Positions 52,674-64,000 of a stretch of DNA of 64,000 nt are shown here, in pieces. A model generated the notes under the pieces. That model worked only from the letters and a program-made list of their open reading frames with translations, ran no database searches and was not told where the DNA came from. The translations under genes and the position numbers were made by a program. This DNA comes from Montifringilla adamsi (lineage: Eukaryota; Chordata; Aves; Passeriformes; Passeridae): contig JAGGNK010006892.1 in the NCBI GenBank assembly GCA_017590115.1, positions 11,070,429 to 11,134,428 on the forward strand, in the 5' to 3' direction. The stretch's first letter is position 1. The number at the start of each line of letters is the position of its first letter.

Positions 52674-55626
52674 TAATTAAAAGTTGCTGTGTTTAGTCAA
52701 AACAAAGTGGGCAGCTGCACCCACATAGATTATCATAACATAGTTTATCTGATCTCATGTTTACAGGATGTTAGAGCTACTCTGCTCTTGGGACTTGGTT
52801 TCATTTGTAAATTGAATAAATAATGCAACTTTATCTACAGCTGGTATTTTTTGCCTCAAATCGGCTTTTCCAAAGTTTTCCCTAATATATATTTTTTTTC
52901 TTATTTCGCTCATCATTATCTTCTCCTTATGTCCTGAAGGAGTTGAAGAATTCCTCCTAAAGTTTTTTGTGGAACCCTAATCACCATGTTAGGTCAGTTT
53001 ATAAGAGGAAACCTACTCCTTACTGCTGGAATGAGGGTTGATGCTTGCAGTGAAGCCAACACTACAGAGTTCAGAATGAGCATGTCATGTCCCATGGTGG
53101 CATTTGATACCTTTGGAAAGCTGAAAAATGTGGTCACTACCCAGTGATAACTGGTTTTATTTTTTAATACAGGTTTTACAGAGGGTTTTAGATTTTTGGG
53201 AGAGTGGATACAGGAGTCAGTAGCAAGGGAAAGGCAAAGAACAATGTGTGTTTTCTCCATCTCTCCTCTTCAGATATTTAGAGGTGTGTTACAGAAGCAC
53301 CATTAAAGCCAGACATTTAATGTTGTGGAAGATGGTAAACTGGAGAATGCATCAGAGAAGGACGACAGCGTGGGGAGACTGACGTCCTGTTCAGCAGGAT
53401 TTTGTGAGAAGACTTCTGGACTCGCAGTTGCATCAGGTACTTCAAGGGCTAGCTGTGCCACTTGGTGTGACAATGCACTCATGCTGCAGAGTGCCTTCCA
53501 CCTGGCAGCACCACTGCCTTCCACTTCCAGAAATTTGCTCTCTCACCTTTGCTACTTCAGTCAACACTACCACGAGGTTTATTTTCACAAACCCTGGTAA
53601 TGTGGCAGTGGCACTTTTATTAGCACTTTGACCTCTGTGATTTCCTTTGGTTGAGGACAGCTTTATCTGAATAATGCCCTCTTCTCCCCTCTCCAGAGCT
53701 AAGAGATTGCAAAGCCGAGGGTCCTGTTTCACCCACCCACTCACTGGTTTTCAGGTCAAGACTGTGATCTTGGAAGGTTGCTGCAGTTGGTGAAAGGGCT
53801 GGAATAAGGAACAGTCCTAGTGGTATGCCACAGCCTGAGAACCAAAGCCAAAGCCCGAATTTAGCTTGGGTAGGGCTTAAGCCCCACTCTGTCCTCTTAC
53901 TCTGCTTCTGGAGAGTTACCCTGGCCTCAGGCTGAAGCTAGACACAGAACTAATGATTATGCACTGTTCCTCAGGAATTTCATTCCTAAGAAGAACCCTT
54001 TAGTTACATTCTTACTTCATGTCCTTTGGGTAAAGGACAGTCCATCATTGCACTTAAGTGGGGGAAGTTCCATCTTAACTTCTTACTCTGAAAAGTGAAG
54101 GAATTACTGGGAATGGGGGGCTGCTACTGTACCGAATGAGGCAAAGCAAGCAGAAAGCACCCGACAGCTCAGGGCAGCTGCACCTCTTTTTCTCCTATCA
54201 CAAGAATTTTAGCCTTTTATTTAGCCTTTAGCTTTTCATTTTATCCCCCTCCCTTCCTCCACTGCGACATGAAGCTGCCAAGCACAAAAGGAGAACCTGA
54301 AACTGCTGCCTCCAGGCCTGGGAGGGAAGGAAATAGCAGTTTCTGTTGCCAGATTAGCAAGAGGCCAAGGGTACAGAGGGGCAAGGGCAGATAGTGGCTG
54401 GGTGTGGAGCGAGGGAGGGAGGAGAGTTAAGGAGGAACACTGGGTTAACTAGTTTTGGGAGAATGTACAGTAAAACGTCAAGAATCTGTTATAATAGATC
54501 AGTATAACTTCATCTGGGGGGGGTCCTGCTTGAAGCTCTGAAACTGGGGTTAATCAGTTAAAGTAAATCTTTAAGCACTTGCAAATAAAGCCACACAAAA
54601 ATACAGAGCTCAGCTCCTTGTGTGACACTGAACAGTTCCCGATGTCAAACAAAACCACACCTCAGCACTCTTCACATAAGCTATTTGACCAGCTGGCTCC
54701 ATTTTTGAACCTTCTCTTCCCTATGTCAGCAGCTTCCTTAAAACAACGTATCAGGGATTTGACAACCATTTTAATCTTTAAAAGGAAGTTTTTAACTTTC
54801 TTTTTTTCTGCAACTGCTGCAAAGCGAATGTTTTTCTATCATTATATGATGTTAAGTCGTGTTACAGTAGAAGCTGTGCTGTGCTGTACTAGATGTCGCT
54901 GCCACCGTTCAAATTTGACAGTATTGTTATATATAATAAATGTCATCACATATGGCAGGAATTTTGAAAGAGTTTTAGAAAATATATGAATGAGTTTCTT
55001 GAAAACTCATCTTACTGGAACTCTGATACGGAGAATTACCCACCAGTGTCATAGCACTGTTACACTTCCTTGTTTTAACTCTTCGGTTCTCAGTTGTGTG
55101 AACACCCTACTACCAATCTGTCATCACAAAACGGGGCTTTTTAAAATCTCTTATCTGCTGTTTGTTCATAGGAAATGCCAGACCATGACTCTGCTGGGAC
55201 ATTTTGAGCTTTTGGTCATCATTCTGGTAGGTGCTGTGGAAATTTTTGAGATTTTGATATGCAGAGATATGGCCTTAAACCCCTCCAGTGGAAATTTATG
55301 GTGGTACTTTGTCTTCCTCTTGTTCTTCCCCAGTGCTTTCAAGTGACCAAAGGCTTTTACCGGTCATGTCGTTTCCCCTCTCACAGGCAGCAGAGCTGCC
55401 TATATTAGGAAATGCGGCCGAGCCAACTGTGATGCACGGCGGTGTCAGGGAGCAAGGCTGAAACCGCGGGGCTTGCGGCCAGCCCGGCCCTCGCCGCCGG
55501 CCCGGGGAGCGGCGCTGCCGGCACCGACGGGCCCGCCTGCCCAGCTCGGGCCAGAACGGGCTCCGCGGGCCCGGGCCGCGCCCCTCCGGCCGCTCCCTTC
55601 CCGGCTGCTCGCCAGCCCCGCGGCCT

Positions 55627-55636
55627 GGAAATCCCC
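55627..55636 (-). promoter_or_regulatory. NF-kB site (GGGGATTTCC)
   Basis: On the minus strand this reads GGGGATTTCC, a full match to GGGRNWYYCC. It is about 330 bp upstream of the TATA-like element. The chicken homologue is known as a Rel/NF-kB-induced gene, which supports a working site. Binding itself is inferred. Confidence 0.6.
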
Positions 55637-55897
55637 GCCCGGGAAGCACACTCGGGTTTCCCCCGCCCGAGGAAGAGGGCCGAGGAAAGTACCCAAGCTC
55701 CCCGCTGACGGCAGGACGGTACGCCCCCGCAGCCTCGCAGAGGCGGAGCTCCGGTGCCCGGCGGAGCCCTGGTGCCCGGCGCACGGAGCCGTACGAGGGC
55801 GGTCGCGGGCCCGGGAAAAGGGCGGTGCTGTGCCCGCCCCGTCAGGCGTTGCCTGCCCCCGGCACTCGCCGCCCGGAGCTCCCGGGCGAGCCGGGCC

Positions 55898-55907
55898 GGA
55901 GTTTCCT
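55898..55907 (+). promoter_or_regulatory. c-Rel-type kB half-consensus and adjacent GC box
   Basis: CGGAGTTTCC (55897-55906) fits the relaxed Rel consensus NGGNNWTTCC. It directly precedes a GC box, GGGCGGGGC, at 55908-55916, about 60 bp before the TATA-like element. Weaker than the upstream site. Confidence 0.4.
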
Positions 55908-55964
55908 GGGCGGGGCGCTGCCGGCGGGGCTGGCTTCGCTCCCCCCGCGCCCTGCCAGGCGCCG

Positions 55965-55970
55965 CATATA
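55965..55970 (+). promoter_or_regulatory. TATA-like element
   Basis: CATATA followed by GG, in an otherwise GC-rich island, about 45-50 bases upstream of the exon 1 donor. It could position initiation around 55995. It is not a perfect TATA box. Confidence 0.4.
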
Positions 55971-55994
55971 GGCTGGGCCTTGCTGGGGCCCGCT

Positions 55995-56014
55995 GTGGGG
56001 GCCTGCTCGGAGCC
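55995..56014 (+). other. BIRC2: Probable non-coding exon 1 of the cIAP gene (3' edge)
   Basis: The sequence GGAGCC|GTGAGT gives a strong donor after 56014. The 5' edge depends on the start site and is only a guess from the TATA-like element. No coding potential is needed, since the start codon lies in the next coding exon. Confidence 0.45.
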
Positions 56015-58481
56015 GTGAGTATGGGGGGTGCTGCGGGCAGGAGCGGGCTGGGGCCCTGCCGGGAGGGCGCGGCTGTCCGGGCTGGGGGGGCGCCTGTGCT
56101 CTGGGCCTGTGCCCGGTCTGGCGTCGCCGGGTGGGGCTGAAGGAGCTGTGGGGCCCCGGGCTGTGGCCCCGGCGCTGGATGCGAGCGCGGCCGCCCCGCT
56201 GGAACCCGCAGGAGGAGAGGGAGCGGAGGGCGAGACCCGGGGGAACCGCGGGGGGACGTGGAACGTGGCGCTGTCGCTGCCGGGGTTGGGGCCATGCGAG
56301 GTCTGGTGCTCAGGGGTCCCTTAGCGCAGGGGACTGTTTCTGCAGTGCTGTGTCATCATGACTGAGTCTTTCCTGGAAAAACTGTTTGAAAACTGATCGA
56401 CCAGACTACTAAATATCTAATTTTATATTAATTGATAGCTACATCTGTGAAGACCCTTTGAACTTTGTGTTTGCCTTTCCTTGAATTTTTGAGGAAGTTC
56501 AGTTTTGCTGATGTCCTTGCTTCAAATATAATTTGATTTATCTAGATAAGAAAATCCAGTAGTCTTTATGTCAGTGTTATAAAACTGTATCTTCATTGTT
56601 TGGGAATCTGCAGGCTTAAACCAATTTAAATGGATGCAATTTCTTTAATACAGGATCTTACCTTTAGTAATACAGCTTGTGATTAAGTAGCCTGATCCTG
56701 ATTAATCCATCTGCCAAAAAATTCTCCTTGTGGGTTAAACAGTTTGGCATATGCGTCAATAACAGGGAAATGAAGTGTGTGAAATCACTCCATGTCACAG
56801 TGTGGGAAGTTGACTCCCTGAAACTTTGTGGCTGACATTAGACAGGCAGAGGAACTTGGGGCTGTTCAGCCTGGAGAAGAGAAGGTTGCATGGAGACCTC
56901 CTAGCAACCTGCCGGAGTCTGAAGGAGGTCTGCCGGGAAGCCAGAGGAACTCTTTGTCTGTAGTAACAGGACAAGCAGTAATGGGTACAAACTGAAAGAG
57001 AAGAAGTTGATGTTAGATATTAGGAAGGAATTCTTTACTGTGAGAGTGATGAGACACTGGAACAGGTTGCCCAGAGAGGTTGTGGACACCCCAATAGTGG
57101 CAATTTGTGGACATCCCAATAATGGCAATGTTCATGGCCAGGTTGGATGTGGCTCTGGGCAGCCTGGTCTACTAGAAGATGTCCCTACCCATGGCAAGGG
57201 GGTTGGGATTAGGTGATCTTTAAGGTCTCTTCCAGCCCTTAACATTCTATAATTGCAAAAAGCTTTGTGCTGTTTCAATTTGTGTAATTGCTGTTTGCAT
57301 AGACATTGCATGCACCTCATCACTGTGTATTTTAAAACACTCTTTTTCTTCCTTACAGGCTTTGTTCTGACACAAAAATTTGAATGATTGAAACTACAGA
57401 TACTTACAGTTTCTTCTTGAGGACAGTCAATACCAGTATGGAGGCGTAGGCACCTCAGAAGGGACTTCAGTCTTACCTCTGGGAGGTAGTTCTGTGCAGA
57501 AATAAAGAAACTAAGGCATCAAATACTTTTTTTTTTAGTCTGAGAATTCTGTTTGCTTATGTATGTCATAAACATGGCATACAGGAAAAACTTAATTCAA
57601 CAGGATAAAGCATCAGAATGTCTCAACACAAGGCAATTAATTAATGTTAAATTTGATAACTCTGTACTTGTAACTAAGGCACCAGGTTAAAACTGAAGTG
57701 CTCTGTTAATTTGGTGCTGACTTGTGGACAAACCTGTCCCAGGTTTGTTAATAAAGAGAGTTCATCCTTGTCTGAGACAGTGTATAGGATTTGTTTCTCT
57801 AATGGCTGAATATTCTATACGTGTGAAGTTGAGTATAAACTAACTTCTTTAGTCTTAACAACTTGTTACAACAATATGCAGAACTCGACAGGTGTTTTTT
57901 TTGGAGTTCAGTAGTAGCAAATATACTAAGATCAGTTTAATACCACCAGTTCAGGGTCTCTATTTTTTGTGTGTCCTTTGAACTTGATAAACCCTTCTTT
58001 TCAGCCTCCTAGTGAGGTTTTACAAACTAAAATCTTTGTGTGTGTATAAGCTACATATTTATCAGCTGTCTAGGGTGAAATCTTGTCCTTAAATCACCTA
58101 ACATATGTTCTGGATAAGAACAATATTGTTTTAGTTGCACCCCCCCAATTTAGTTTCTTTATTAACAAAGGATTTTGATAAACCCATTTGTGGTTTTTCC
58201 TCTTTTGATCCGACCTCCACGAGCCTGACAAATTGTTACTGCTCTCACAGATATACAGAACAAGTAAAGCATGTGATGCTTATATGATTCAGTGGAAATT
58301 GCTTTTCAACATGCTTTCTTCAATTGTTAAAATGGGATGGGGAAGCTTTTGCACTGAAAGCAGTTGCTAAACTAAGGTACAAGAACTTGCCAAATGTTTA
58401 TAGGCTGTTAAATCATGAGGTCAGTTCTATTCATATGCACATTTGAAGTTACACTTTAAAGTATTTATTGCTTTTGTACAG
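56015..58481 (+). other. BIRC2: Intron 1 of the cIAP gene
   Basis: From the GTGAGT donor to the acceptor TTGTACAG before 58482. Contains the rest of the CpG island and a CR1 copy at 56840-57253. A segment at 57359-57485 has a good acceptor and a weak donor and may be an optional non-coding exon. Confidence 0.7.
56840..57253 (+). mobile_element. CR1 LINE 3' end in cIAP intron 1
   Basis: Sense-orientation CR1 3' region: GAGGAACTTGGGGCTGTTCAG, CCTGGAGAAGAGAAGG, TTAGGAAGGAATTCTTTACTG, GACACTGGAACAGGTTGCCC, TTGGATGTGGCTCTGGGCAG, TCTCTTCCAGCCC and a final CATTCTATAATT. It is 5'-truncated with no intact reading frame. It contains an internal imperfect duplication of 24 bp at 57081-57129. Confidence 0.94.
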
Positions 58482-58507
58482 GCTGGGGTTGTTCCAGATT
58501 GCCTTTA

Positions 58508-58565
58508 ATGCACACAACTACCTCCCAGAGGAAGACTTGTCCCATTTTTCCCAAAACAGTCCATT

Positions 58566-58585
<20 letters not shown>
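58508..58585 (+). promoter_or_regulatory. Upstream ORF overlapping the cIAP start codon
   Basis: In the 5' leader, an ATG at 58508 opens a 25-codon frame that ends in TAG at 58583-58585, past the main ATG at 58566 and in another frame. Its context is poor (T at -3), while the main ATG has A at -3, so leaky scanning would allow cIAP translation. Human cIAP1 translation is reported to be controlled by a uORF; this one may act likewise. Confidence 0.6.

Positions 58586-64000
<5,415 letters not shown>

Larger units (their letters stand above)
45374..55429. other. Intergenic sequence upstream of the cIAP gene
   Basis: About 10 kb without a gene I can name. It contains exon-like segments reported as findings (46600-46757 on +, 47621-47831 and others on -), A-rich tracts at 52078-52102 and 52643-52673, and an AT-rich low-complexity stretch at about 50215-50290. 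The longest open frame (45573-46154, minus) has no recognisable domain. Confidence 0.65.
55430..56330 (+). promoter_or_regulatory. CpG-island promoter of the cIAP gene
   Basis: The base composition changes abruptly from AT-rich to very GC-rich with dense CpG for about 900 bases, then back. It lies upstream of the cIAP coding exons and contains a TATA-like CATATA (55965-55970), a GC box GGGCGGGGC (55908-55916), kB-type sites (55627-55636, 55898-55907) and a consensus splice donor GTGAGT at 56015. I infer transcription starting around 55990-56005 and a short non-coding exon 1 ending at 56014. Long open frames on both strands come from the low stop-codon density of GC-rich DNA. Activity in the minus direction cannot be excluded. 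Confidence 0.85.

Noticed and set aside
55683..55694. A third kB-like site, GGGTACTTTCC on the minus strand
   Set aside because: One base too long between half-sites and no fit to either consensus.
55405..56295. A 296-codon minus-strand frame and several long frames on both strands in the CpG island
   Set aside because: Low stop density in very GC-rich DNA explains them. The products are Ala/Pro/Arg/Gly-rich low complexity with no domain, and the region is a promoter.

Overview
The window looks like avian nuclear DNA. It has single-copy vertebrate genes split by introns, several fragments of CR1, the dominant LINE of birds, and an IAP gene whose protein closely follows the avian ITA/cIAP sequence. 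I cannot fix the species; a passerine-like bird is possible but not shown. The layout matches the conserved YAP1 - BIRC3/BIRC2 block of human 11q22, with both genes on the + strand.

Positions 1-22815 hold the 3' half of YAP1: part of intron 4, then exons 5 to 9 (exon 5 at 5055-5236 or 5248, exon 6 at 6772-6819, exon 7 at 13843-13973, exon 8 at 17947-18059, exon 9 from 18530 with its stop at 18766-18768), then a 3' UTR of about 4 kb interrupted by an antisense CR1 copy. The TEAD-binding and WW exons lie upstream of the window. The alternative donor of exon 5 and the 48-nt exon 6 are intact, so the coiled-coil isoforms known in mammals can be made here.

Positions 22816-55420 are intergenic, about 32 kb. 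I see no gene I can name. The region has three CR1 fragments, A-rich tracts, a few hairpins, and some weak exon-like segments, reported only as findings.

Positions 55430-64000 hold a CpG-island promoter with kB-type sites, a splice donor ending a non-coding first exon, a CR1 copy in intron 1, and the coding exons of the avian cIAP gene (BIRC2/BIRC3, ITA) from the start codon at 58566 through BIR1, BIR2, BIR3, UBA and the start of the CARD. The window ends inside the CARD exon after 499 codons. The rest of the CARD and the RING lie downstream.

YAP1 is the Hippo-pathway transcriptional coactivator. The cIAP is a ubiquitin ligase of TNF-receptor/NF-kB signalling. They are old neighbours, not an operon. 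I found no previously undescribed system. The most useful observations are the uORF overlapping the cIAP start codon, the kB sites in its promoter, the conserved YAP1 splice choices, and the CR1 inside the YAP1 3' UTR.
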